Positions 35,901-49,100 of a DNA stretch of 64,000 nt are shown piece after piece. The stretch's first letter is position 1. Every line of letters starts with the position of its first letter. Source of the stretch: Echinostoma caproni (lineage: Eukaryota; Platyhelminthes; Trematoda; Plagiorchiida; Echinostomatidae); contig UZAN01039378.1 of assembly GCA_900618425.1 (NCBI GenBank), positions 140,238-204,237 on the forward strand. The letters run 5' to 3'. The translations under genes were made by a program, and so were the position numbers. The notes below the pieces were generated by a model. It saw only the letters and a program-made list of their open reading frames with translations, was not told the DNA's origin and did no database searches.

Positions 35901-37052
35901 CGTTGTAATTGAGCGTTTTCCAATTTTGTCATGAAAATATCCACGAAAAGCGGTTCCTACCACCAATTAATCCTTTTTTTGATTGATTTATTCGATAACA
36001 TTAAATTTACCACTATACAAGCAGAAATAAAGCAATTGTTTTATGTCAACCAAAGACTAGCTTAAGTCTTCATAAATACTCGGTAAGTGAACGAAAACGT
36101 ATTCAGTGTGATGGGAATATTTGTGAAGAAGCAGTTACAAACCACATACAAGTAACCTCAGTGATCGAATGAGTGAACAAATAACCATATGGTTATTGTG
36201 AACTCGACCTCTGGCCTCTTGATGAAGTCAATGCTAGGTTGTGGAATCACAAAACTAATGCTGGACTAGAGCGAATTTTTCAATGTGGGAGTCACATGGC
36301 TACCGAGGNTACCGAGGTAATTGGGAATCCGAAACAACCAAGTCACGGTGTTCTGAACGAGTTTAGCTCTGTGACCAAGCAGTTCGCGGATCGATTCGCA
36401 TCCTCTATTAGAATATTAAATTCATTAATGGGCTTCAGGATGTCATGTTCTTAAATAATGTAAGAATCTGCCGACCCATAGCTCACACTGCTCACATTAT
36501 GTGACTATTGTCTCACAGCATTGTTACTATGTGATGTAATATTTCTTTCCAAAAGCATCTCATTCGTTATGAGAGAAATATAATAAGATATATTAGCATA
36601 ATTACTAACCTCTGAAAATGAGCTTATTTGTCGCTTCGTACTTTGATTGAAATTTAGTTTTGGGTCTGTTCAGAATCCAAACGATCGAGTTTTATTTGAA
36701 CTACTCAATAGATTTATCATGTAGTTATAAATCCTCTTGCTTTTTTTCATTGATGTCCTCTGCAAAGGCTTCGAAAAACTAGTTATACAACTAAAAATCT
36801 GCCGCTTTTACCTGAGGAATCAATTTTGAATTACCTATGATCTTCCGGAAATGATATATCCTTTTATTGTCGTTGTCGAACATGTGTAGGCCAACGCGTT
36901 TATCAGCCGTTTTTTTCTCCTAGATTTTTGCTCAACTTTTCACTGCAGACCTCAGCAGTACACATTATCCTTCGCATTTTTTTTGTACACAACCCTATGC
37001 CCCAGCAGTAAAATCTAACCGCTCTTCAGCTCTTCTTTTTACCTGAGAGAGA

Positions 37053-37069
37053 GAAGAAGAAGAAGAAGG
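37053..37069. repeat. (GAA)n microsatellite
   Basis: Tandem GAA units, preceded by a short GA run. Confidence 0.85.
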
Positions 37070-40000
37070 AAAGAAGTCTGAAACTGGAAATAAACCAAAA
37101 TAAGCTATCAGTTTATCTTAGCTTCTTCGAAAATGGTAGCAGCTTATAGGACCCCGTCAAGCATCTCAAATTAAAATTTTCTCTTAAATTCACAGAAATT
37201 ATTGTATAATCAATTCCAGCAAACGAGACGTTCCGTGAAATATGTATCGCCAAACGAATGATGATTTGATTCACATTCCAAAGCTGCTGACTTGAATTCC
37301 TTAGATGATTTTTGTTTGGTTTATAATTTCTAAACCAGTGAATGAAGTATACATTTTATCCTTGAGGCTCCATCTATGTTTAATTTATCTTTCCTTGTCT
37401 GGAAAAAATTGTTGAGAATGATTTTATTATTCTTTTAAATTAATGCGTTTGCGTCTTTAAAATGCATTGGTTTGGGCCCAATAGTTGTAATCTATCTGTT
37501 CAGTATGTCTTATATAAGTATTTTGTTCAATCTAATCCCAATTGAAAACATTCATTTAACCCATCCAACTTAGACCAATGGCGATTATTTCTTTCTAATG
37601 TTGACACACTTCCCCCAGTATAGATCGCATATCGATCGTCTTTCTTCAGCTGTTCATCGCAAAGTTTTTTACTTCTTCAAGTTCTAAGTAAACTTATAGT
37701 TGACCGAGTTCGTCGAAGTCTTCCATACAATTGCACGTTCAATGTTTAATTTAAGCATAAATGTGAATTAATTAATATGTCTTCTATCCCAGAACGTCAT
37801 CGGACAAAAAACGCACATTATCAACAGATATAACCAAAATATCCTAATGGTCGCAAATTATTGCTCCTCGTGTACAGAGCACGTTTCGGTCAGTAAACTG
37901 ATGATTCCGTGTACTCGGCGAATCACTCGTGAAAAGCACATTATCCAATCACGTGTGCGCCTCCAGTCGACCAATCACGGATCGACCAATTTAAAAGCAA
38001 TTACCAGCAAAGGCGGACAGTTTTGTGAGCTCAAGGTGATCCCGAGTTGTGCGTGTGTTTGTGTGTGTGGAATCTCATCCATGATGAATGAAGCGGTTTG
38101 GCTGCGAATTGACGCTGACTGTTACTCCTCGTTCCACATTTCTCATCTTTGTGTGGATTACAAAAATTAAGAACTGAAGTGAGTCATCCATCCCATATTG
38201 CATGACAATGGAATCGCAATATTGGCTTCCACAATAATGTCATAGTTTGCCGAGTGTTTAAATAGCGTTTGCTTCTCAGATGGTTGTAAAACATACTTTC
38301 ATTAAGTTAAAACGGTTTTAGAAATAAGTAAAAGTGCGTCACTCATATTTGCTAACCCGTACCAGGCCCAGAAGTTTCAGGTGTTTTAGATAGCGGAATT
38401 CACGAAGCAATTTACTGTGTTTAAAATCGCGGGTGCGTTTTCCCTTATCATTGGGGATGTTTACGAGAAGATTTTGTGTTGCAAGTTTCCACTTAATTCG
38501 GTTATTCGCTAGTAATGTTAATACCAAGGGAAGTTCTTGACAAACATTGTTTAATATCGTGCAACGTCAATTATTTTAAGACTCAAAATTCAAACTATCA
38601 ATAAACAATAGCCAAATCGGACGTCTTGTAACCCTTCAAGGGAAATCATAAGTTCGTATATGACAGTACCAAAACAACCAGTGCCATCGTCTTCTGTTTC
38701 AAGAGCGTGAAATGTTTATAAAACTCACTTGTTCGGCACTTGCCAAATTCATCAAATCACATTTCGATTTGACGCCTTACTATCGCGGTGAGTTACTGAT
38801 TTGGTAGCCAATCACGTCCTTAAATATGCTTTGTAATGATTCACTGATGTCAAATATTTTGTTCTCTGTCGCATTCTTTACATAAAAAGTATTTAGAAAG
38901 CTCATGAGATTTTCGTTGATAAAACGCCAGTTTTCAAAGCAGCTGTATCATGGGAGACACGTTTGATGAGTAATTCAGGTGATCGTGGATTCCGATTAGA
39001 ATACAAATGACTAAACTGCCTTGTGATCCATCAAGAGGTGAGAACTAATGTGCGTTGATGTCTGTGTGTGGAGTGGACATGTTGGGGCGAACATACTGTG
39101 ATAAATACATAAGGGTAGGAGTTCATGACGGAAGTATTCATAATTGTCTTATAAATAGGTTATGTGTTTTTATCCATAGAAAGCATGATGTTAAATGTAT
39201 GTTTCACTAGACCGGTACAGCGTTTTTTTGTCACCGCACTTCGAACATTTGTCCCTTTAACTATTTCGTGCAACACTGACTTTCAATGCGGTTTGATAAA
39301 TCGGCATCAGCGGAAAAAATGCGCTGGGTAAAATGTGCTGCTTTCGCTTTGTGTGTTATAATAAGTAAACACAGCTACTATTTCCCCAAACAAAACGGCT
39401 GATAAAATCATTTCTCTCTAATTCTGCAAAGTAACAGAGTTAGTTATTTCGCAAAACATTTTATAAACAAGAGGAGCAATGTATTTTTAGCTAACCACGA
39501 AGCAGAAGCACATAGGTTTCGATCGACGTAGGTGTTTACTTTTCATTCTAATCAACGTTAACCAGAGGACCAGTAAAATGGTTTGTCGAGGAACAAGCAA
39601 AACAATGAAAAATCATTTGGTGACTGCAATGAAGTTTAGCTTTACATAATTACCGCCGTTACTGTTTACTTTGTAGTACCGCACTGGGATCATTTGATAT
39701 TGCTGTCGTGAAGCTAGGTGTACAGATTTTCTCGTTCAAATATTCCATGGACAAAAAGGATAACCAGTAGATGGTCAAATGGTATCACATTCAACCATCA
39801 CAGCATCTCACCATGTGCATCTTAGTTGACTGATGTGTTCATTTAGATTAAGCAATCAGACTGCAGTCGCGAAGCCAACGAACTACTTACTAGTAACCTC
39901 TTCCAGACTGTTTATTTTTCATTGAAATTAGCTCCAAACTGGTAGTTTGAGAGGGAAAACACGTTTTTAAAATGGTGTTCCAGTGAGACATAAATAATTG

Positions 40001-43000
40001 CTCCACCTTCGGTTATATCATGTATTCCGTATGAATGCCTTAAATTGCTAGATGAATACGTCCAACTACTCAATTTGAGTGGAAAAATGAGTACCACTGA
40101 TTTATTTCAGGAGATTATGTAGAATTATTGTGAACACAGTGAGTGAACTCTTGTGAAAACAGTTCACCACAAGAAGCCGTCTCTCAATTCACTGTCATTT
40201 TACTGAACGTGAATTCAATGAGAACAGGTATTAGCTTGAAGCACCTTTTTATTTGCTAGTGTACCAAAAAGAACTGGACAGAATATTTGGAATGTATTTA
40301 CTTTTTCAAATAAAATATTATTCAGCGCTCGTTCATAACGCATCATTCACGTATTCATGTTTGTTTGTTTGTGTGATAACAAGAGAATCTTCGGCCCAGG
40401 TGGATTAGAAAACTTTAACATCTATCAATATCATATAACGTTTCACTTTCTCAAATATGACTAGCGGATAAATCGGTGGATTATTTATCAATCACAGTTA
40501 TGATCCGCGCTTTTGGGAGGGGCTTTTGACTGTGCTATCTCGTTTGACATGATCAAGTCAGTTGGTAGCCACTAATCTGTTTTAAACAGAAAATACTAGT
40601 TTAACCCCCCGCTGTAGGTTTGAGTATGTTTTCCGGGTTTATTACATCAATGGATACAAATGCGTTCTACCGATGCCAACCGGAAAACGTGCTTCAGTGA
40701 CATTCGTTTTATTGTGACTGTATTCTCAGGTCACATGACTACGATATCGTTACAAATGTGTTGAACAGGGTAATTTTCAGTTTATCCATTAGAGAGCATT
40801 TATCGATTGATCATATATCACAACCTAATTTGGAGATACAGGTTGGATTCATCCTCTATGGTTTTGGGTTAGACAATTAGATTCTGATGGTATCACATCT
40901 GTCATGCATGACATTGGGTGTGGAAGTGATTCTTGGGACGTAGATACTCATCAAGCGCAGAGAGAGTGACAGGAAAAACAATGACTCGCTCACTATTCTT
41001 TTGATTTCTATTATCATAACGCCGGTGACTGAAAAAATAACCCTTTTTTAAAAATATTACCTCATCAAATTGGTATAACTCATTACAAGGAGTTTTTGAA
41101 TGAAATTCTACAAACTTTTCTGGTAGTTTTAATTGAAAAATTGTATGCGAGACATCTCAGGTTTGGGCAGAAGTGGATCAATGATTGCAGAGTAAATGAA
41201 CCATAATAACTGGTCTTGTCACGTGATGTAAACTCCGGCAACTCGGTTGAGGACAGCCTTGTGTGGATGACTTACAACACAATACAAACAACCGTAGAGA
41301 TGGAAATGAACAAACATTCTCACGGTAATAGCATGTTGCTTGCCTCGAGATATGTATGCAGTTTTGCCGTAGTTTCCGTTAAGTTCTCGATGAAAACTTA
41401 AAGTAGTGGACATCAGGTGACACATAAACAAGGAACGCGGAGATTACATACTACCAGCAACCTTAAAAAGTCGTTGAACCACGGGATAAGGGAATTATTG
41501 AAAACCATTGATGTACAAAAGCACTGTAAATAGAGTTTTGGTTCACCATAAATTGTTCAACTTTTCTGTCTATGATTATACTGATCTCGATACTATGAAC
41601 TGTAAACTTTGAGCACGTGACGATTAGTGGATTGATAGTCTGCGGTCATCTTCCTCTGTCTCGTCCAACTTGAAGAGTTTTAAACTCCATCTAGGATTTC
41701 ATGAAACTGCTCGCAAACATCATAAAAAGATTGCAAAAATAAACGAAATCTAACTTGTGATTTATTTCAAATGAAGCAAACTGGGACCTTAATCGAGTTT
41801 TAAAAGAAAGATGCAGCCAAACAAAAACTAAAGGAAAAGATATGTTTGACGTTAAATTTCAGTAATCTTTGACATTGGTTGATTTACGCAGAAATCGTCT
41901 TCTACTGACGAACCTAATTGTGTTCTCTAATTTTTAAGATTCTGAAAATAAGACGCACGTGACTTCTATTCAGGGGTATACTATGGAAGACTGTAAAATA
42001 AATCATTCGTGTAAAATAAAGGGCATCCGTGATTATGTGCTTCTTTTTGTGCACCATCCTTGAGACTAACAAGCAGTTTACTTGTTTTGATTAATCTATG
42101 TTCAAGCTCATTCTCGTGCGTCTCCATTTGGCTAACGATACTATGTGAAGTACTTGGAATTACTTGTAAACATTTTTTTAAATAATCAAAAGCAAACATG
42201 AGTAGCACGTTCTAGTATTTCTTCGGAAACCCACGATCTACATGATGTGTTTCCCGTTTGAAAGTTCCCTCTACCATCTTCCTCTACCTCTCACAACCAT
42301 TTTATTTTAATTGTCAATTGATCGAGACGAATGTTTCTGATTTCGAATTACCTTTAATCCTGATCCACGTTGGCGTAAACGATTCTCGATTAAATCACTT
42401 ATTGGCTTCAAATTCAAAACTTACACCAAATAACAGCGAAATAAAAAATAATCTTGTTCTCTTTAGCATTTTAAAACGTTCGTAACAGACGATTTAACTT
42501 ACTTGTTTCATTGGATACAGTTCATGAGTATATGTTTTCTGTTTTGTTCCGATGTGTTATTATAGTCACTCATGTATGTAAGCGCGGTATTGTATCACAT
42601 TCGAAAGTACTTTTGTATCGGAATAAGCATGAGAGCCTTTGAAATGAATGAACTTCGTTGCGCAATTTGAACACACACTTCTGGAAACGAAAAACAATCC
42701 TATTCGCATGTCCATTCACTGGTTATTTCACATGTTAGCCGATCAATACGAATTGTTTAGAGTTTCGCTAGACTACAAGCATCTATTTCGTTCGTTTGAA
42801 CTTAGCTGAATCGAGGAACAGACACTGTCTATGCAGGGTTGAGTTTGAGATAAGCCCAGCATTCCTTAATCCGATTTAAATTACTTTCTACCTTCTTCAA
42901 TGAAGATGGCAGATTATGGCTTTAATTCCTTTCTAATGAGCAATGTAATACCTAGGTTAACATGATATTTTTTAATAAAAATTGAAGAGGAATCACGTTT

Positions 43001-43489
43001 TCCAAGTTCCATCGAACAAATGTCTGTTCACTTAAATACTAATACAGAAGACGATGCTATCGACAGGGCAATGTTGGAGTGATGAATTGTGGAAGATTTT
43101 ATTTATTCAGTGAATCAGTGGTCATCAGATACGGTTAAAATATCATTCAATAACGTGGGACTCTGAAATCACGGTGAAGGTGTTCATTGCTTGTTAGCCG
43201 TTATTAACTGAACGACAGCGTGCATCAAACTGAAGACTACTTAACACTAAGGTTCAGTAATTTGTGCAGCATTGACCGACGGGCTCTACTTCAGGTGGTA
43301 TGAAGAAGTGGAAAGCTACTGAGGATGACCAGCTTTGATAGTCAAGTGTTTAGTACTTTTCATTTGTTGTTTTACGTTTAACTAACAGCGAGTTCAGTCA
43401 ATATGAAAGACTGGTGGTTTATAGTAAGAACAAAACTGCTCTACACCGCTTCCAGTCTTTTGGTACTGAGTGACACGGTTGCTCTGTAT

Positions 43490-43512
43490 CACACACACAT
43501 ATACACACACAC
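43490..43512. repeat. (CA)n microsatellite, interrupted
   Basis: CA units broken by one TATA step. Confidence 0.85.
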
Positions 43513-44650
43513 TAAAACAACGGAGAACTGTTTCCATTTAATCTATTTGAATAAAACAGCTAACACAATACGAGCGGAATCGATAGTTCTTATCACATGT
43601 GCGTGCTCTCAGTCAACTTCTATACGGATAATAAATGGGTCGGAATGTTAGAAAAGGAATAGCATATCTCGACATTTACATGATTACTTGAGTTTAGGTG
43701 GGAAGAATTTGGTTGTTGAGTCATTACTGAAATCATTTGGAGTTCAGTGAACTAAAAAGAGGGACAGTGAATTCAAAGATTCAGCAAACGAGGATGTTAC
43801 CATCGAAGCAGTTACGTAATGGACGAAGATTACCCGCGGAGAAAAGAGAGTTGGAACCGGTTACGTGATACCAAGTGGATAAAATCACAAATAGAATTTA
43901 ACGGATGTAGAAGAGTAACGGAATACAAAATTGATCAATTATGTGGGTTCAACGAGTTGCGCAATATGAAAATAAGGAGTGTCAAAGAAGGCGTAGGAAG
44001 TGGCTGCAATGAGGGAGAGGAAAGAGTAGGGAAATATAAACAATAATTACCATGGCAATAGTAACTGCATTAAAAGGTTCTTATTCAAGCACAGGTCAGG
44101 CATAAAACAGATAATAACAAGAAAAAAATGATACTCTCCTTCGCAGAATACGTTCAGTTTACATAAAAATCCTGTTGATATGGGTTTCACTCATTCAGCC
44201 AGCGTTTTAAGTGCAACCGTAGGGAAATGTATTGTTCCTTCATTTATTGCAACACCTGCCCCTTAGATACAATACGCGAGAACATTTTCGTTGACAGTAA
44301 GACGTAAACGAATTTTACCGAAGTTTACACTGCTTACATGATCTTCATCGTTCCTTTGAATGTCAGATATGAATAACGGCATACTTTCCGGTTGTCGAGA
44401 AACTTCCGTCATAAGGGAGAATCATCAACATTTTATCATGCTCACAGGGTAGATACTATGGAACACAAATGCTCTATCCGTCTCAATTTCGTGAAATTAA
44501 GGCGCACAGTTTTTTCATTTATCGTTTACTTCATTTTTACTTCCCTTCATTGAATCTACAAAGTTGCCATTTTCAGGTATGGGTGAGAGACCGATTGAAG
44601 GGCTGCTATGTAACTCAACGCAGAAGGTCAGGCGATAATGATAGGAATCA

Positions 44651-44706
44651 AGCACACGTACGCCGGGGTGCTAATTTGGTGACGTTACCACCTGGCCACC
44701 ACCACC
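44651..44706 (+). repeat. Dispersed repeat, copy 2 of 3
   Basis: The segment contains GGGGTGCTAATTTGGTGACG followed by TTACCACCTGGCCACCACCACC. It aligns with 9943-9996 and with the reverse complement of the 46.1 kb copy. The central palindrome reads TGACGTTA here. It lies inside an open frame (44469-44747) that would otherwise look like an exon. Confidence 0.6.
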
Positions 44707-44787
44707 CTATTCAAGAAGTGTCAAGCTCCATTTTTCTGAGTGCCTAAAATAAACAGGAATCTTTATGTATCAGTTTAGGCTGAATTC

Positions 44788-44809
44788 AATAATAATAATA
44801 ATAATAATA
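44788..44809. repeat. (AAT)7 microsatellite
   Basis: Seven tandem AAT units, seen directly. Confidence 0.95.
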
Positions 44810-46100
44810 TGAATAGAACGAATATTGCTCTTATTCAATCTTTTGTCAACATCAAAATTTGTAACATATCAGCTGTGATGTTACACATTGTGAGCGACTC
44901 CCTTGTCATTTTAAAACTGGAATGGCTGGCGTGGAGCCTACTGTGTTACTATTACTTGAAACAAACAGAACAATCATAGTGTTTGAATCTAATACCTAGG
45001 ATTCGAGAATGACTGTAAAATAATTCTAAATCACATTGCTCACGAATGCTTGCAGTGCCACTCACATTTCAGCTCTTTGTTATGGTTTTGCATTGATTTT
45101 GTCGGGGCAGTCACATTCAGCATTGTGCTTAAGCATCAAATGTTTTTTCTCCACCCTCTTGCATTTTACCCTAGATACCTTTGATACGTTTTGCCACATT
45201 CGACGTTCCGTTGATCCAAAGGATATGTATGTCTAAAACCGCAATACTAATGAATTATTTTTGCCGTAAAATTCTATATTTGCCCCGAATCATGAAATCA
45301 CACAATCAAAGGGGGTTTCCCTCAAATTAACAATTTTGAGCAAACCGTTTCCTCTGCCTTGTTTGGTCATGAATGATGTGTGGCAATGGTATATTTGTCT
45401 CGCCGTATCACCGCAATGTGATGTCTGGTATGTTGTTCACCCAGTTTTGATTTCATAGTAACTTATACAGAGAGGTATGTTTGTCTTTGGACGTCCCATC
45501 TGACGCACAGTTATTTCAGCGTTCAGGTTTTTCTAACGAAGACAAACCTTCCTATGTTTTAGGATCTGACTGTGTCTGCCATTAGCATGGGTACCGTCTG
45601 CCAGCCGAATGAATTTTCCGTAGTATTGGAGAACGATCTTATCATCCCGTTGGACCACACATAAAATGTTTACTGTTGATCATACCCATCCGTGGTTAGC
45701 CGGTTGAATATACGCCGACCCATGGTAATATGGATTTCTACTCATAGCTCTTTTCTCACAAGTTTGGCAAAAGCATTTGGCAAGTTGCCTTTGCTGCTGA
45801 TAACCAGTCAAAGTTTGTACTTCGTTTCTACTTACGTCTCACGAGAATTACTTAAGTATCTCCGCAGATGTTAAATTCGCTTTTGATAGAGACTGGCAAT
45901 AAACAGAATAGGTTTTTATTGTATTTTAAAAGAAAATATTTTCCTATTGAATTAACGCCAGGAAGCCCGTCCATTAGAAAGGAACATTGTTTTGTATTTG
46001 GTGTAACACTAACATAAAAGTTTTGTCCTAATACTCAACTATGTACAAAGTTGGGATATTACATCAGGATGAGTGTCAAATGTATCAGTTGGTTTTTATA
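44810..46100. other. No feature recognised
   Basis: AT-rich DNA with a weak inverted repeat around TGTTTGTCTTTGG (about 45478) and its near-complement GAAGACAAACC (about 45539). No gene is supported. Confidence 0.45.
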
Positions 46101-46177
46101 CGGTGGTGGGAGCCCGGTGGTGACGTCACCAACTTATCTCCCCTGAGAACGTGAGTTACACACCCACCACCACTGCT
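46101..46177 (-). repeat. Dispersed repeat, copy 3 of 3 (best preserved)
   Basis: Read on the minus strand it begins with AGCAGTGGTGGT and contains AAGTTGGTGACGTCACCACC followed by GGGCTCCCACCACC. It aligns over about 75 bp with the 9.9 kb copy. The family is not recognised; it has no coding potential and could be part of a SINE or of a longer element. Confidence 0.65.
46118..46131. promoter_or_regulatory. Perfect CRE-type palindrome in repeat copy 3
   Basis: TGGTGACGTCACCA is a 14-bp perfect palindrome containing TGACGTCA, the full consensus site of CREB/ATF proteins. The base match is certain; any regulatory role is an inference. Confidence 0.35.
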
Positions 46178-49100
46178 AAATTGCCCTAATTTGTGTTGCA
46201 TGGTAGCCCTTTGATTGACCGCTCCTCTTTTTTCATAAAATTATACCTTCGAAAATTCAAGGAAGGGGAGTTGAAATGCAAAAGAACAAAGAAACTATCT
46301 TCCTCTATGGGGGTCTTGATTGGTATATATGTATAACCTTGGAGCACCACCTGTAGATCAAATGTCATAAAGGTTGTTTTAATTTAAGTTACCTTATTTT
46401 AATCTAACCCATTCAAAGCTGTGTTTTAAAATAAATAAACGTAGCGAAGGGTCTGAAAGAGAGCCTCATGCAATCAACCACATATTCAAATGATTAATAT
46501 TAAACGATGCAAAACGTATTCTTCCAACAAAGGATACATATTTGGGCAGATGAATTTTCCTGACCGAAGTCGGCAAGCGCTTGACATAAAATGAAATCAT
46601 TTGTCTTTAGAAAACCTGCAAAAAGAATGAAAAAATTCCAAAGCTCGTGGTTTAAAGGTACACATTAGCTCAACTGTCGATCTAACAGTACCAATAATCT
46701 TTTAGACTGCTGTTGGCAATGACTTATAAACGGATGGTTCCTATTAAACTATCTGTTGCAGTCATTCCAGTGCAATTGTACATTCAGATTTAATGAGAAA
46801 TCAAATCGGATAGTGTGTCTTTGTTTGTGTAGAACAATAATTCCGAAGTTGCGCTAGATGTTTATCAACATGTTCGTGCAAACCTGCAAAACTGCAAACG
46901 AATTACTTTATCTCCCCAAGGCATCAGAACAACTCAAACAGGTTATTTTTCTCAGGTGATTTAATTATAAATGGCGGTAAACATTTGTCCCATGAAACAA
47001 TAGTCGCCTTTTACTTAACGCCGGGCGTTCAGGGGAAACATTTTTTCCCTATTGATTGCACTATTTTGTTTTCAATATGGAAAATTAACACAAATGTAAC
47101 GCTTTTAAGACGAAACACTGAATCTCCGTCATTTGTTTCGTTCTCACGATAACACAGCCAGGGCACACAAACCTGAACCCGACAGAAGTACTTTTACCTC
47201 GTGCTTAGTTTGATAATAAAAATGTTTCGTATCAGGAAAAAACAAGAAAATGCTTGGATGACAGACTTGCAAGCTTCCAAACACAAAACGTAATGCATTA
47301 CGGGCAGACAGTTTAACACGCTAATCGAGAAATAGACAAGACGCGACTTAAGTTGGGAAATTCGAGTCTACTGCAGCTGTATACAATCTGCCAATAGTCG
47401 GCTTAGAGTTTAGCACAGTTTCATCAACTGATAGTTTTAGAGTTGCACATAACTGGAATTGGAACCAGAGATCACCAACTGCAGAATGCTTCTAGATCAA
47501 AGAATTTTGCTTGTGCCTAATACCTTATTTGAATAGTATTAGTAAGAAAATGGAAGCGCTCAGTTTTCAGTAGGGCTTGTATACCCGAAAGCCTTAACTA
47601 ACTTTTGTTGTTGTTCTAGGGATGTCCAACCCAGGGCTAGTCACCTGTCCTATGTTACATTATCTGAAGTAATAATCAGGTCGTTTGAAAATGGTGGTCA
47701 ACTTACAACATGTTCGTATATCACACACGTAGTTCTGTTTGGTAACTTGTGTACCCATCTTGCAATACGGGTACAACTAGGTGTTGATTGTAAACTCCAA
47801 TTCACTCCAACCAGATCCAATGCCATCATCCAGAGTTTGAAATAGGAACATCTTTGCATGTTACGGTCTGCTTTGTCCTAAAACCAACGTAGTTCATAAT
47901 AAGAATGTTCAAATCACCATATATCCTATTCCAGGTGAGAAAATTGCATTCTGTTCCCTAAAAGTATAACAAACTGGTAGAATGAAACCAGAAAATGATG
48001 ATCTACAAAACAGGGGACATTTTTATCAGTCAAAATGATATTTTTTCATTTTTATGAAAAGCAAAGTTTGCATTTTCTACAAAACAAAGTTAACCTGAGC
48101 GGCGACAACATGAACTAGGAAGCCAGAATTTCCTATTACTTTTATTTTCAAAAAGGATGATGTCCGGTTGCACGTTTGACATTGTGAGCAATGATTTCTC
48201 GCGCGTGAATGACTGCTCCCCTGAATTATGCAAATACAAACAGAACATAACCAGCCGAAACTTTATGCACTCAACCAGGCTGATGATTTTTCCATTTGCG
48301 AACTATTGTTTTAGCAGTTATAAATAAGGTTAGAACGAAACGAATTTCCTTTCTAGTGTGGTAATTTACCGTCATAGGTGTCTGTCACATATTAGCGCTA
48401 TATTTCTCCGTCTTGTGTACAGACCATGTGACGAATAAAGTTTTTAAAATCTTCCACATGTTCGAGCGTAAAATACGTGTCTCATATGGTTCGCAAGAAT
48501 AACACAAATGGTACGTCTAATTTGACAGTGGGAATGCTTTCCACAAATGCATGACGAAGTGAAAAAAGAGATAATACCTTGATCAAGACATTATTTGTAA
48601 AAAAATATCATATCAAAGAAGGAATCGATATATTTTTGATGTACTTAAAATTCAAGCAGCGCATTTGAAATCCGACATTGCGTTGCCCGCAGAAAATTAA
48701 AATAAAATAAAAAAGCATCAGTAGCAAAAAGGAAGCACATACGAAGAAAAGATTTCTTTCAGCTTGCACAGCCTAATAGGAATCCACAGAACGTCGCAAC
48801 AACTCTATTCGTTCTCTGGTTTGTTTTACTCGTATTATTTAGACATTGTGTATGCACAAGATAATTTTAGATATATTTATTATTTTCGAATTTATGTTTA
48901 TATGTGTGTAGTGTGTATCAATTTATGCGCTAATATTTTAGTTACAAATGTTCTCCACATCGTATGCTGCATAGGAATGTATGGCAAATACCACGTTGAA
49001 AATGTTACTATAGTTTGGCTAATGCAAATTTAATTCAATTCAATAAGAACCGGTTGTTTGTTGGTTTGGCGTCGGGCTTGATAAGGTAATATTAATAAGA

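Larger units (their letters stand above)
32937..44650. other. Long stretch without a recognisable gene
   Basis: AT-rich DNA with many short open frames. The longest is 107 codons at 37847-38170, with no domain. Small microsatellites are listed separately. An ambiguous base (N) at about 36309 lies between two copies of TACCGAGG. No transposon protein, RNA gene or supported exon was found. Confidence 0.45.

Noticed and set aside
44469..44747. A 92-codon frame whose second half follows a good acceptor (CATTTTCAG at 44577) and ends beside AATAAA, looking like a last exon.
   Set aside because: Its second half overlaps copy 2 of the dispersed repeat found at 9.9 and 46.1 kb, so its coding appearance and GC content are explained by the repeat.
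48764..49033. An 89-codon hydrophobic frame that could be a small membrane protein.
   Set aside because: Its Tyr/Ile/Phe content follows from AT-rich DNA. There is no acceptor, donor or conserved pattern.
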